64,000 nt of DNA from Kitasatospora sp. NBC_00374 (GCF_041434935.1 NZ_CP107964.1:3534001-3598000), one strand, 5' to 3'; positions 43,133 through 51,463 are shown, counted from the stretch's first letter. Notes: a model not told the origin generated them from the letters alone. Made by a program: numbers and translations.

Positions 43133-43963
43133 ATGGCAGCCCAGGAACGCGAGTTGACCCCCGAGCGGTCGGTCCGGGATCTCTTCGGTTTCCAGCTCAG
43201 GGACCTCCGCAAGCGCAACGGCCTCTCGCTGGCGGAGCTTTCGAAGCTCGTGGCCTACAGCAAGACCCATCTCGGCACCGTGGAGACCGCGAGCCGCGCG
43301 ATCCCGCCCGACCTGCCGAGGAAGCTCGACGAACTCCTCGCCACCGACGGCATCTTCAACTGGCTCTACCCGCTGGTCCTGCGGGAGGCGTTCCCCGACT
43401 GGTCGCGGCGGTTCATGGAGCTGGAGGCCCTGGCGGTCGGTATGCGGAAGTACGCGGCCGGGGCATTCCCCGGCCTGTGGCAGACGCCGGACTACGGGCG
43501 CGCCGCCATCCGCCTCGGCAGGCCACGAGCCGACCGGGACGAGATCGAGCAGGTGTGGGCCGCGCGAGCCGCGTGGCAGGAACGTCTGAAAGACGACTCA
43601 CCGCCGCTCGTCTGGGTCGTGCTGGACGAGAGCGTCATCCGTAGGTCGGTCGGCGGCCCCGAAGTGATGCGTCGCCAGCTCGACCATGTCCTCACCCTGG
43701 CCGAAGGGCCGCACAGCGTCGTGCAGGTCCTGCCGTTCTCGGCCGGCGGTCACGGTGCGATGGGCGGCTCGATCACGCTGCTCGACTTTCTCGACTCCCC
43801 GCGCGTCGCCTACGTCGAGGGCAGCATCTCCGGCCACCTTCTCGAAGCACCGGACGCCGTCCTCGAATCAGCCCTGACCTACGATCTCGTCCAGGCGGCG
43901 GCCCTGTCGCCCGACGGGTCGACAGCGTGGCTCCGGCACGCACTGGAGGACCTTCCGCGATGA
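43133..43963 (+). CDS. XRE-type HTH regulator with DUF5753 (WhiJ-like)
   Basis: A 276-residue protein. N-terminal Xre helix-turn-helix (FGFQLRDLRKRNGLSLAELSKLVAYSKTHLGTVETASRAIPPDLPRKLDELL). The DUF5753 domain follows (WSRRFMELEALAVGMRKYAAGAFPGLWQTPDYGRAAI, VWVVLDESVIRRSVGG, LDHVLTLAEGPHSVVQVLPFSAGGHGAMGGSITLLDF, VAYVEGS). This is the WhiJ/SCO4678-like class that pairs with DUF397 proteins. It overlaps the DUF397 gene by 4 bp (ATGA). Confidence 0.93.
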   Translation: MAAQERELTPERSVRDLFGFQLRDLRKRNGLSLAELSKLVAYSKTHLGTVETASRAIPPDLPRKLDELLATDGIFNWLYPLVLREAFPDWSRRFMELEALAVGMRKYAAGAFPGLWQTPDYGRAAIRLGRPRADRDEIEQVWAARAAWQERLKDDSPPLVWVVLDESVIRRSVGGPEVMRRQLDHVLTLAEGPHSVVQVLPFSAGGHGAMGGSITLLDFLDSPRVAYVEGSISGHLLEAPDAVLESALTYDLVQAAALSPDGSTAWLRHALEDLPR

Positions 43964-44322
43964 GCAGCACTCAGTGGTTCAAGAGCAGCTACGGCGACAA
44001 CGCGGGCAACGGCGACTGCGTCCGCGTCTCCTTCACCCACCTCGCCACCGACCACACCGTCCTGATCGGCGACACCAAGACCCCCGACACCCACCTCACC
44101 GTCCACCCCGCCGCCTGGTCCGCCTTCGTCACCGCCGCGGCCACCGGAGAGTTCGACTTCCCGCCCCCGGACAGCACCGTGCCCGGGCCGCACGGCGAGG
44201 GCGGCCCGGGCACGGTGTGCTCGGTGCATCAGGCGATGCGGTCCAGCACGATCGGCTTGGGCGTGAAGACGGTGCCCTCCGGCGAGATGGTGATGCCGCC
44301 GGCCAGCGCCTCCATGGCGTAG
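43960..44322 (+). CDS. DUF397 domain protein with abnormally long reading frame
   Basis: The first 70 residues are a DUF397 domain: WFKSSYGDNAGNGDCVRVSF, DTKTPDTHLTVHPAAWSAFVTAA. DUF397 proteins (about 60-80 residues) partner HTH-DUF5753 regulators and are thought to modulate them. Here the frame does not stop near the domain end. It passes through a strong terminator hairpin and 94 bp into antisense of deoA before a stop, giving 121 residues. Either the original stop was lost or a sequence error hides it. Confidence 0.85.
   Translation: MSSTQWFKSSYGDNAGNGDCVRVSFTHLATDHTVLIGDTKTPDTHLTVHPAAWSAFVTAAATGEFDFPPPDSTVPGPHGEGGPGTVCSVHQAMRSSTIGLGVKTVPSGEMVMPPASASMA
44175..44217. terminator. Hairpin between DUF397 and deoA genes
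   Basis: Exact 15-bp arms (starting CACCGTGCCCGGGCC) around a 13-base loop, 11 bp beyond the deoA stop. It probably terminates deoA on the minus strand and the island genes on the plus strand, although the DUF397 frame reads through it. Confidence 0.8.
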
Positions 44323-45506
44323 TCGTAGCGCTCGGGGGTGTCGGTGTGCAGGGTCAGCAGCGGCTGGCCGGCCTTGACGGCCTCGCCCGGCTTGGCGTGG
44401 ATCTCGACACCGGCGCCGGCCTGCACCGGGTCCTCCTTGCGGGCGCGGCCGGCGCCGAGGCGCCAGGCGCAGACGCCGACGGCGTACGCGTCCAGGCCGG
44501 TGAGCAGGCCGGAGGCGGAGGCGGTGACGACGTGCTGCTCGCGGGCGACCGGGAGGGGGGCGTCGACGTCGCCGCCCTGGGCGCTGATCATGCGGCGCCA
44601 GTGGTCCATCGCGGAGCCGTCGCGCAGCGCGTCGGCCGGGTCCTTGCCGTGGACGCCCGCGGCGGCGAGCATCTCGCGGGCCAGCGCGAGGGTCAGCTCG
44701 ACCACGTCGGCGGGGCCGCCGCCGGCCAGCACCTCGACCGACTCGCGGACCTCCAGCGCGTTGCCGGCGGTGAGGCCGAGCGGGGTCGACATGTCGGTGA
44801 GCAGGGCGACGGTGTTGACGCCGGCGGCCTTGCCGAGGCCGACCATGGTGCGGGCCAGCTCCTGGGCGTCGGGCAGGTTCTTCATGAAGGCGCCGGAGCC
44901 GACCTTGACGTCCAGGACCAGGGCGCCGGTGCCTTCGGCGATCTTCTTGGACATGATCGAGCTGGCGATCAGCGGGATCGCCTCGACGGTGCCGGTGACG
45001 TCGCGCAGCGCGTACAGCTTCTTGTCGGCGGGGGCGAGGCCGTCGCCGGCCGCGCAGATCACGGCGCCCGCGCCGTGCAGCACGTTCATCATCTCGTCGT
45101 TGGAGAGCAGCGCCCGCCAGCCGGGGATGGACTCCAGCTTGTCGAGGGTGCCGCCGGTGTGGCCGAGGCCGCGGCCGGAGAGCTGCGGGACGGCCGCGCC
45201 GCAGGCGGCGACCAGCGGGGCCAGCGGGAGGGTGATCTTGTCGCCGACGCCGCCGGTGGAGTGCTTGTCGGAGGTGGGCACGCCGAGGGCGGAGAAGTCC
45301 ATCCGGACGCCCGAGCGGATCATCGCGTCGGTCCAGCGGCTGATCTCGCGGAGGTTCATGCCGTTCAGCAGGATCGCCATCGCCAGCGCGGACATCTGCT
45401 CGTCGGCGACCTCGCCGCGGGTGTAGGCGTCGATGACCCAGTCGATCTGGGCGTCGGTCAGCTCGCCGCGGTCGCGCTTGGTCCTGATGACGGAGGGGGC
45501 GTCCAT
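44229..45506 (-). CDS. deoA: Thymidine (pyrimidine nucleoside) phosphorylase
   Basis: A 425-residue phosphorylase of thymidine/deoxyuridine giving base and deoxyribose-1-phosphate. Signatures: the N-terminal helical domain, DKHSTGGVGDKITLPLAPLVAACG (phosphate-binding), SGRGLGHTGGTLDKLESIPG (the family signature), KVGSGAFMK, and the C-terminal domain GDVDAPLPVAREQHVV...IHAKPGEAVKAGQPLLTLHTD. The length fits pyrimidine-nucleoside phosphorylases. The ATG follows GGAGA. It lies 124 bp after cdd, separated by an operator/promoter and a big hairpin. Confidence 0.95.
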   Translation of the reverse strand: MDAPSVIRTKRDRGELTDAQIDWVIDAYTRGEVADEQMSALAMAILLNGMNLREISRWTDAMIRSGVRMDFSALGVPTSDKHSTGGVGDKITLPLAPLVAACGAAVPQLSGRGLGHTGGTLDKLESIPGWRALLSNDEMMNVLHGAGAVICAAGDGLAPADKKLYALRDVTGTVEAIPLIASSIMSKKIAEGTGALVLDVKVGSGAFMKNLPDAQELARTMVGLGKAAGVNTVALLTDMSTPLGLTAGNALEVRESVEVLAGGGPADVVELTLALAREMLAAAGVHGKDPADALRDGSAMDHWRRMISAQGGDVDAPLPVAREQHVVTASASGLLTGLDAYAVGVCAWRLGAGRARKEDPVQAGAGVEIHAKPGEAVKAGQPLLTLHTDTPERYDYAMEALAGGITISPEGTVFTPKPIVLDRIA

Positions 45507-45561
45507 GGGTTCTCCAAGAGGTGGGGCACGTACTCAGGTGCGGGAGAAAGCGAGAAAGCGA

Positions 45562-45607
45562 AGAGTGTCGCGGGAGAGGCCCGGTCAGGGCCCTCCCGCG
45601 ACACTCT
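45562..45607 (-). terminator. Long hairpin between cdd and deoA
   Basis: A 20-bp stem with a single bulged A: AGAGTGTCGCGGGAG, A, GGCCC, loop GGTCA, then 45588-45607 as the exact partner. It would terminate readthrough from the transporter-cdd operon. The predicted deoA promoter overlaps its edge, so deoA transcripts begin inside it and lack part of the stem. Confidence 0.85.
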
Positions 45608-45617
45608 ACGCGCGTAA
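45603..45617 (-). promoter_or_regulatory. deoA promoter/operator of the salvage regulon
   Basis: Operator core TACGCGCGTA (45607-45616; on the minus strand TTACGCGCGTAG) overlaps a -10 hexamer TAGAGT (45608-45603). It lies just downstream of cdd and about 100 bp upstream of the deoA ATG, so deoA would have a leader of roughly 90 nt. Confidence 0.65.
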
Positions 45618-45629
45618 CTGAAGGGGTTG

Positions 45630-46025
45630 CTAGAGCCGCTCCGGCCCGAACGCGTCGGGCAGGATCTCGGCCATCGTCCTCACCCCGGAGGGGAAGTCGA
45701 GCAGCATCTCGGGGCCGCCGTGCTCGTACAGCAGCTGGCGGCAGCGCCCGCACGGCATCAGCAGCTCGCCCGCGCCGTCGACGCAGGTGAAGGCCACCAG
45801 CCGGCCGCCGCCACTGGCGTGCAGTGCGGAGACCAGCCCGCACTCGGCGCACAGGCCGAGCCCGTAGGAGGCGTTCTCCACGTTGCAGCCGGTGACCGTG
45901 CGGCCGTCGTCCACCAGGGCCGCCGCACCGACCGGGAACTTGCTGTACGGCGCGTAGGCGCGCGACATCGCGTCGCGGGCCGCGCCGCGCAGCGCGTTCC
46001 AGTCGGGTGCGGGTGCGGTCGTCAC
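45630..46025 (-). CDS. cdd: Cytidine deaminase
   Basis: A 131-residue homotetrameric-type cytidine/deoxycytidine deaminase. Zinc site: CAECGLVSAL (Cys-Ala-Glu with the catalytic Glu) and MPCGRCRQLLYE (two further Cys). FPVGAAALVDDGRTVTGCNVENASYG precedes it. The GTG start overlaps the stop of the upstream permease by 4 bp, so cdd is the last gene of the nucleoside transporter operon. Its uridine product feeds the phosphorylase and kinase. Confidence 0.96.
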   Translation of the reverse strand: MTTAPAPDWNALRGAARDAMSRAYAPYSKFPVGAAALVDDGRTVTGCNVENASYGLGLCAECGLVSALHASGGGRLVAFTCVDGAGELLMPCGRCRQLLYEHGGPEMLLDFPSGVRTMAEILPDAFGPERL

Positions 46026-47290
46026 TTGCCCTGGCCCTTGCGGTAGATCTGGCCGTCGGCCTTCGGCGGCCGCAGGCGCTGCGAGGCTGCCGCGAGGACC
46101 ACCAGGGTGATCACGTACGGCGTGGCCACGATCAGCGGGCGCTGCACGGAGTCGGTGGTGGCGTACCAGACCGCCAGGCCGCCGGCCACGACGAAGCTGA
46201 TGATCGCCGGGGTGTACTTGCGGCGGTACAGCTGCCAGAGGGCGAGCAGCAGCATCGCGATGGAGACGGTGATCAGCAGGACGTGCACGTTGTCGGCGTC
46301 GCGCAGCTGGAGGCTGTCGGTGAAGCCGAACAGGCCGGCGCCCATGGCGAGACCGCCGGGCATCCAGTTGCCGAAGATCATCGCGGCGAGACCGATGAAG
46401 CCTCGGCCCTGGGTCTGGCCGTCCTTGTAGAAGTGCGAGGCGACCAGCGAGAGGTACGCACCGCCGAGACCGGCGAACGCGCCCGAGGCGATGACCGCGA
46501 GGTACTTGTACTTGTAGACGTTGACGCCCAGCGACTCGGCGGCGGTGGGGTTCTCACCGCAGGAGCGCAGCCGCAGGCCGAAGACCGTGCGCCAGAGCAC
46601 GAAGTAGCTGACCACGATGAAGACCGCGGCGATGATGGTGACCACCGACAGGTTGGTGACCAGACCGCCGAGGATGCCGGCGACGTCGGAGACCAGGAAC
46701 CAGTGGTGCGCCTCGATCTTGTCCAGCCACTCGGACAGCCCGGGGATGGTCAGCGCGGGCAGGGACTCGGCCGGCGGCGACTGGTTCGCACCGGCGCCGA
46801 AGGCCACGTAGTCCTTGTAGTAGATCTTGTTGATGTAGGCGCAGATGCCCGGGATCAGCAGGTTGATACCGACGCCCGAGACGATGTGGTCGACGCCGAA
46901 GGTCACCGTGACGACCGCGTGCAGCAGACCGCCGAGCGCGCCGCCGGCCATACCGGCCAGCAGGCCCACCCAGGGGTTGACCAGGTAGCCAGCCCAGGCA
47001 CCGCAGAAGGTGCCGGCGACCATCATGCCTTCGAGGCCGATGTTGACCACACCGGACCGCTCGGCCCACAGACCGCCCAGACCGGCCATCGCGATCGGGA
47101 CGGCCGCGCCGAGGGCAGCGGAGATCTGGCCGGAGGCGGTCAGACCGTAGTTGCCGGTGACGGCGGCCACCGCCGACACCAGGACCAGGGCCCCGGCGAT
47201 CAGCAGCAGCAGTACCGGGACGGAGATCTTGTGCTTCTTGGCAGGCGCGCTGCCCGGCGACTTCGGCCGGGTCGAGGTTGCGGTGCTCAT
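46022..47290 (-). CDS. Nucleoside ABC transporter permease 2
   Basis: A 422-residue permease with about ten hydrophobic segments of the BPD_transp_2 type. The conserved GVVNIGLEGMMVAGTFCGAW near TM3 and SCGENPTAAESLGVNVYKYKYLAVIASGAFAGLGGAYL (cytoplasmic EAA-like coupling loop) match NupQ/BmpC-type nucleoside permeases. It overlaps both neighbours by 4 bp, giving tight coupling with permease 1 and cdd. Confidence 0.92.
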   Translation of the reverse strand: MSTATSTRPKSPGSAPAKKHKISVPVLLLLIAGALVLVSAVAAVTGNYGLTASGQISAALGAAVPIAMAGLGGLWAERSGVVNIGLEGMMVAGTFCGAWAGYLVNPWVGLLAGMAGGALGGLLHAVVTVTFGVDHIVSGVGINLLIPGICAYINKIYYKDYVAFGAGANQSPPAESLPALTIPGLSEWLDKIEAHHWFLVSDVAGILGGLVTNLSVVTIIAAVFIVVSYFVLWRTVFGLRLRSCGENPTAAESLGVNVYKYKYLAVIASGAFAGLGGAYLSLVASHFYKDGQTQGRGFIGLAAMIFGNWMPGGLAMGAGLFGFTDSLQLRDADNVHVLLITVSIAMLLLALWQLYRRKYTPAIISFVVAGGLAVWYATTDSVQRPLIVATPYVITLVVLAAASQRLRPPKADGQIYRKGQGK

Positions 47291-48438
47291 GCGGCCACCT
47301 CCTTGTTGGCGGCCGCAGCGGCCTGCGCGGCGAGTTCGGCGCCGACCTTCTGCTGCTGGCGCTTGAGGCCGTAGCGACGCACCAGCTCGTAGGCGACGAC
47401 GACGCAGATGACGATGGTTCCCTGCATGACGGCGACGATCTCCTGCGGGAAGTCACCCTGCAGCGGGAGCTGCACGGCGGTGACGTCCATGAAGGAGAAG
47501 AGCAGCGCCGAGAAGACGATGCCGATCGGGCTGTTGCGACCGAGCAGGGCGATCGCGATGCCGGTGAAGCCGAGATTCTGCTGGAAGCTGGTGCCGTAGG
47601 TGAACGAGCTCTGCAGCAGGGTCGGCATGCCGATCAGGCCGGCCAGCGCGCCGGAGACGGCCATGCTGGTGAGCACCATGCGCTTGACGTTGACGCCGGA
47701 GGCCTTGGCGGCGCTCTCCGAGCGGCCGGTCGCCCGCAGGTCGAAGCCGAACCGGGTGCGGTTCAGGGTGACCTGGAAGCCCACACCGACGATCACCGCG
47801 ATGATCAGGAAGCCCCAGAGGGTGCCGCCCGCCGTCTCGATCGAGAAGAAGTGGCTGGACTCCGAGATCGGCTTGGTCTGGATGCTGTTGCTGCTGGTGG
47901 CCACCTTCGGCGCGAAGATGCCGGGCACGAGCAGCAGGCCGACCACGGCGAGCGAGATCGCGTTCAGCATGATGGTCGAGATGACCTCGCTGACACCGCG
48001 GTAGACCTTCAGCACACCGGCGATCGAGGCCCAGAGGCCACCGGCCAGCATGGCGGTGACCAGCAGCAGCGGGATCTGGATGAACGCCGGCAGCGCGATC
48101 TGGCTGCCGATGTAGGCCGTGAACAGCGCGGCGATCCGGTACTGGCCCTCGACACCGATGTTGAACAGGTTCATCCGGAAGCCGAAGGCGGCGGCGACGG
48201 CGGCCAGGTAGTACGTGATGCCCTTGTTGATGATCTGGACCTGGCCGTCGGAGGCGGTTCCGTACGTGAGCATCACGTCGAACGCCTTGAACGGGTCACG
48301 GCCCGAGCTCAGCAGCAGCACCGAGCAGATCGCCAGGGAGAGCAGCACGGCGAGCACCGGCGCGGCCAGACCGAGCGCGATCCGCTCCAGGTCGAACCGC
48401 TGGGCAAGCTTGCGCTTGGCGGGGTTGGGACTGGTCAT
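47287..48438 (-). CDS. Nucleoside ABC transporter permease 1
   Basis: A 383-residue BPD_transp_2 permease: FRMNLFNIGVEGQYRIAALFTAYIG, YRGVSEVISTIMLNAISLAVVGLLL, and the coupling loop RATGRSESAAKASGVNVKRMVLTSMAVSGALAGLIG. It forms the membrane heterodimer with permease 2. It starts 5 bp after the ATP-binding gene ends. Confidence 0.92.
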   Translation of the reverse strand: MTSPNPAKRKLAQRFDLERIALGLAAPVLAVLLSLAICSVLLLSSGRDPFKAFDVMLTYGTASDGQVQIINKGITYYLAAVAAAFGFRMNLFNIGVEGQYRIAALFTAYIGSQIALPAFIQIPLLLVTAMLAGGLWASIAGVLKVYRGVSEVISTIMLNAISLAVVGLLLVPGIFAPKVATSSNSIQTKPISESSHFFSIETAGGTLWGFLIIAVIVGVGFQVTLNRTRFGFDLRATGRSESAAKASGVNVKRMVLTSMAVSGALAGLIGMPTLLQSSFTYGTSFQQNLGFTGIAIALLGRNSPIGIVFSALLFSFMDVTAVQLPLQGDFPQEIVAVMQGTIVICVVVAYELVRRYGLKRQQQKVGAELAAQAAAAANKEVAA

Positions 48439-48443
48439 GTGGG

Positions 48444-50171
48444 TTACTCCCCCGCCTGCGGGTCGTCGGCGGTGTCGGTGGGCTCGGCCGGGGTGTCCGC
48501 GGCGGTGTCGCCCTCGGCGGCCTCGTCCGCGGTGGTCTCGTCCTCGGTGCCGGCGGCGGCCACGGCGTGGGCCTCGGCCAGCGCCTCGGCGTCCGACTCG
48601 ATGTGGCCCTTGGCCGCACCGGTCATCGCGGTGCCCAGGTCCTCGGCGGTGACGGTGGCCGGGTCGGCGTCGGCGACCAGGCGGCCGCGGTAGATCACCC
48701 GGATGTTGTCGGAGAGGCCGATCAGCTCGTCCAGGTCGGCGGAGATCAGCAGGACCGCCAGGCCCTCGTGCTGGGCGGCGCGGATCTGGCCCCAGATCTG
48801 GGCCTGCGCGCCGACGTCCACACCGCGGGTGGGGTGGGCGGCGATCAGCAGCTTGGGGTCGTGGCTCATCTCGCGGCCGACGATCAGCTTCTGCTGGTTG
48901 CCGCCGGAGAGGGAGGCCGCGGTGACCTCGATGCCGGGGGTGCGGACGTCGTACTCCTCGACGATCCGCTGGGTGTCCCTGCGGGCGCCGGCCGAGTCGA
49001 GCAGCACGCCCTTGGAGTTCGGGGTCTCGGTGACGTGGCCGAGGATCCGGTTCTCCCAGAGCGGGGCCTCCAGCAGCAGGCCGTGCTTGTGGCGGTCCTC
49101 GGGGATGTAGCCGATCCCGGCCTCACGACGGGCCCGGGTCAGCAGGCGGGTCAGGTCCGTGCCGTCCAGGGTCACGGTGCCCGCGTCCGGAGCGATCATG
49201 CCCATGATGGCCTCGACCAGTTCGGCCTGGCCGTTGCCCTCGACGCCGGCGATGCCGAGCACCTCGCCCTTGCGGATCCGCAGCGAGATGTCGTCCAGGA
49301 CGACGCGCTCGATGCCCTCGGCGTCCGCCTTGGCGATCCGCAGGCCCTCGACGCGGAGCATCTCGACGTCGGTGACGGTGGACTCGCGGCTCTCCGGGGA
49401 GGGCAGCTCGGCGCCGACCATCAGCTCGGCGAGCTGGCGGGCGGTGACGGTCTGCGGGTCGGCGTCGCCGACCGTGGTGCCGCGGCGGATGACGCTGATC
49501 GCGTCGGCGACCGAGAGCACCTCGTGCAGCTTGTGCGAGATGAAGATGACGGTGACGCCCTCGGCCTTCAGCTCCCGCAGGTTGGCGAAGAGGGCCTCCA
49601 CCTCCTGGGGCACCAGCACGGCGGTGGGCTCGTCCAGGATCAGGATCCGGGCGCCGCGGTAGAGGACCTTGAGGATCTCCACGCGCTGCCGGTCGGCGAC
49701 ACCGAGGTCCTCGACCAGCGCGTCCGGGCGCACGCCCAGTCCGTACTGGTCGGAGATCTCCTTGATCTTCGCCTTGGCCTTGGCTCCTATCCCGTGCAGC
49801 TTCTCGCCGCCCAGGACCACGTTCTCCCAGACCGTCAGGTAGTCGGCCAGCATGAAGTGCTGGTGCACCATGCCGATGCCGCGGCCGATCGCGTCGCCGG
49901 GGGTGTTGAACTCGACGAGCTCGCCGTCGATCCGGATGGTGCCCTCGTCCGGCTTCTGCATGCCGTAGAGGATCTTCATCAGGGTGGACTTGCCGGCGCC
50001 GTTCTCACCCATCAGCGCGTGCACGGTGCCGCGCTGGACGGTGATGTCGATGTCGTGGTTGGCCACGACACCGGGGAAGCGCTTGGTGATGCCGCGCAGT
50101 TCGACGGCAGGTGTCGCCGTCCCCGCGCTGGGGCTGCCGCCCGTGCTGGGGGTGGGGTCGGGAGCGCTGAT
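48444..50171 (-). CDS. Nucleoside ABC transporter ATP-binding protein with apparent ATC start
   Basis: A duplicated ABC ATPase (575 residues from 50171). Domain 1: ELRGITKRFPGVVANHDI, Walker A GENGAGKST, Q-loop HQHFMLADY, signature replaced by LGVADRQRVEILK, Walker B LLILDEPTAVL, H-loop ISHKL. Domain 2: Walker A-like GVEGNGQAEL (degenerate), LSGGNQQKLIVGREM, AHPTRGVDVGA. This is the sugar/nucleoside-type dual ATPase. An acidic low-complexity tail follows. The first standard start (GTG 50066) lies inside domain 1 and would remove its first strand. AGGAG (50182-50178) is spaced six bases from ATC at 50171, so ATC is the apparent initiator unless there is a base error. Confidence 0.88.
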   Translation of the reverse strand: MSAPDPTPSTGGSPSAGTATPAVELRGITKRFPGVVANHDIDITVQRGTVHALMGENGAGKSTLMKILYGMQKPDEGTIRIDGELVEFNTPGDAIGRGIGMVHQHFMLADYLTVWENVVLGGEKLHGIGAKAKAKIKEISDQYGLGVRPDALVEDLGVADRQRVEILKVLYRGARILILDEPTAVLVPQEVEALFANLRELKAEGVTVIFISHKLHEVLSVADAISVIRRGTTVGDADPQTVTARQLAELMVGAELPSPESRESTVTDVEMLRVEGLRIAKADAEGIERVVLDDISLRIRKGEVLGIAGVEGNGQAELVEAIMGMIAPDAGTVTLDGTDLTRLLTRARREAGIGYIPEDRHKHGLLLEAPLWENRILGHVTETPNSKGVLLDSAGARRDTQRIVEEYDVRTPGIEVTAASLSGGNQQKLIVGREMSHDPKLLIAAHPTRGVDVGAQAQIWGQIRAAQHEGLAVLLISADLDELIGLSDNIRVIYRGRLVADADPATVTAEDLGTAMTGAAKGHIESDAEALAEAHAVAAAGTEDETTADEAAEGDTAADTPAEPTDTADDPQAGE

Positions 50172-50243
50172 GGCGATCTCCTGGGTGGTCGTCGGGCGCT
50201 TCGTTGCGCTGGAGAGATCTGGAGAGATCAGGGGCGGGGACGG

Positions 50244-50288
50244 GAGGGGCCCGGTGGGTACGCGATGCGCGTACCTGCCGGGCCCCTC
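50244..50288 (-). terminator. Intercistronic hairpin between the lipoprotein and ATPase genes
   Basis: 21 paired bases (two G-U wobbles) around ATG as loop: GAGGGGCCCGG-TGGG-TACGCG and CGCGTACCTGCC-GGGCCCCTC. It lies 66 bp after the lipoprotein stop and 73 bp before the ATPase start. Partial termination here would give the usual excess of binding protein over transporter. Confidence 0.85.
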
Positions 50289-50353
50289 CCCCTGGGATTC
50301 GGACGGCCGTCACCCCGCCGCCGGGCAGGCGGTGGCGGGGGACGGAACCCGGA

Positions 50354-51418
50354 TCAGCTCTGCGGGGCGGTCGGAACCTTGGTGGCGCCGGAGGTGATCG
50401 CCTTCTCGGCGTCCGCGAGCTTGGCCTTGATGTCGTCGATGTGGTTGCCGGTGGTGGCCAGCGAGACACCCTGGGCAGCCAGGTCGAAGTTCTTCACGCC
50501 GGTGATGGCGTTGCCGTCCTTGACCGACTTGATGTACGCGTACACGGCGGTGTCCACGTTCTTCACCATCGAGGTGAGGATGTGGTCCTTGTACTTCGCC
50601 AGCGCGGGCTGGGCGGCCTGGTCGGAGTCGACACCGATGGCCCACTTGCCGGCGGTGGAGACGGCCTCGATGGCACCCGAGCCGGAGGAGCCGGCGGCGG
50701 CGTAGATGACGTCCGCGCCCTTGTCGAGCTGGCCCTGGGCGGCTTCCTTGCCCTTGCCCGGGTCGTTGAAGCCGCTGAAGTCCGGCGGGGTGGTGAGGTA
50801 GGTGACCTCGACCACGATGTTCGGGTCGACGAACTTGGCGCCCGCGGTGTAACCGGCCTCGAACTTCTTGATCAGCTCGGACTGGACGCCACCGATGAAG
50901 CCGATGTGGTGGGTCTTGCTCTTCGAAGCGGCGGCGACACCGGCGAGGTACGAGCCCTCCTGCTCCGAGAAGGTCAGCGAGGTGACGTTCGCGGGCTGGT
51001 CGGCCGACGCGGAGTCGATGATCGCGAACTTGACGTTCGGGTTGTCCTTGGCGACCTTGTTGACCGCGTCCTGGTAGACGAAGCCGACCGCGATGACCGG
51101 GTTGTAACCCGCGGTCACCAGGCTCTTGAGGCGAGCCTCCTTGTCGGCCTCGGCCTCGCCGGTCTTGGCCTCGGCCTCGTTGACCTGGACGCCGAGGTCG
51201 GCCTTGGCCTTGTCGAGACCACGGGCGGCGGAGTCGTTGAACGACTGGTCGCCACGGCCGCCGATGTCGTAGGCCATGCCGACCTTGATGCCGGACGAGC
51301 CGGAGGCGCCGGCGGAAGCGGAAGTGCTGTCGGTGCTCTTTGCGCCGCAGGCGGCGAGCGAAGCGATGCCCAGGGAACCCGAGAGCATCACCGCGGCGAG
51401 CTTGAGTGAACGGCGCAA
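50354..51418 (-). CDS. BMP/PnrA-type nucleoside-binding lipoprotein
   Basis: A 354-residue lipoprotein. Signal peptide SLKLAAVMLSGSLGIASLAAC with lipobox SLAAC, a Ser/Gly linker, then a Bmp/PnrA fold (GMAYDIGGRGDQSFNDSAARGL, NPVIAVGFVYQDAVNKVA, VKFAIIDS, FSEQEGSYLAGVAAA, HIGFIGGV, KGADVIYAAAGSSGSGAIEA, IGVDSDQ). It captures purine/pyrimidine nucleosides outside the membrane for the ABC transporter. The start codon is TTG at 51418, with AAGGAG eight bases upstream; it gives the expected MRRSLK signal peptide. Operator and -10 lie 46-61 bp upstream. Confidence 0.94.
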   Translation of the reverse strand: MRRSLKLAAVMLSGSLGIASLAACGAKSTDSTSASAGASGSSGIKVGMAYDIGGRGDQSFNDSAARGLDKAKADLGVQVNEAEAKTGEAEADKEARLKSLVTAGYNPVIAVGFVYQDAVNKVAKDNPNVKFAIIDSASADQPANVTSLTFSEQEGSYLAGVAAASKSKTHHIGFIGGVQSELIKKFEAGYTAGAKFVDPNIVVEVTYLTTPPDFSGFNDPGKGKEAAQGQLDKGADVIYAAAGSSGSGAIEAVSTAGKWAIGVDSDQAAQPALAKYKDHILTSMVKNVDTAVYAYIKSVKDGNAITGVKNFDLAAQGVSLATTGNHIDDIKAKLADAEKAITSGATKVPTAPQS

Positions 51419-51463
51419 GGGAGTATCTCCTTCTCACACACCCGTTTGGCGTGGTCGAGCGCC

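Noticed and set aside
50258..50274. GTACGCG-ATG-CGCGTAC as another salvage operator
   Set aside because: It resembles the 12-mer but is the apex of a much longer intercistronic hairpin and lacks a nearby -10 box and gene start in the right geometry.
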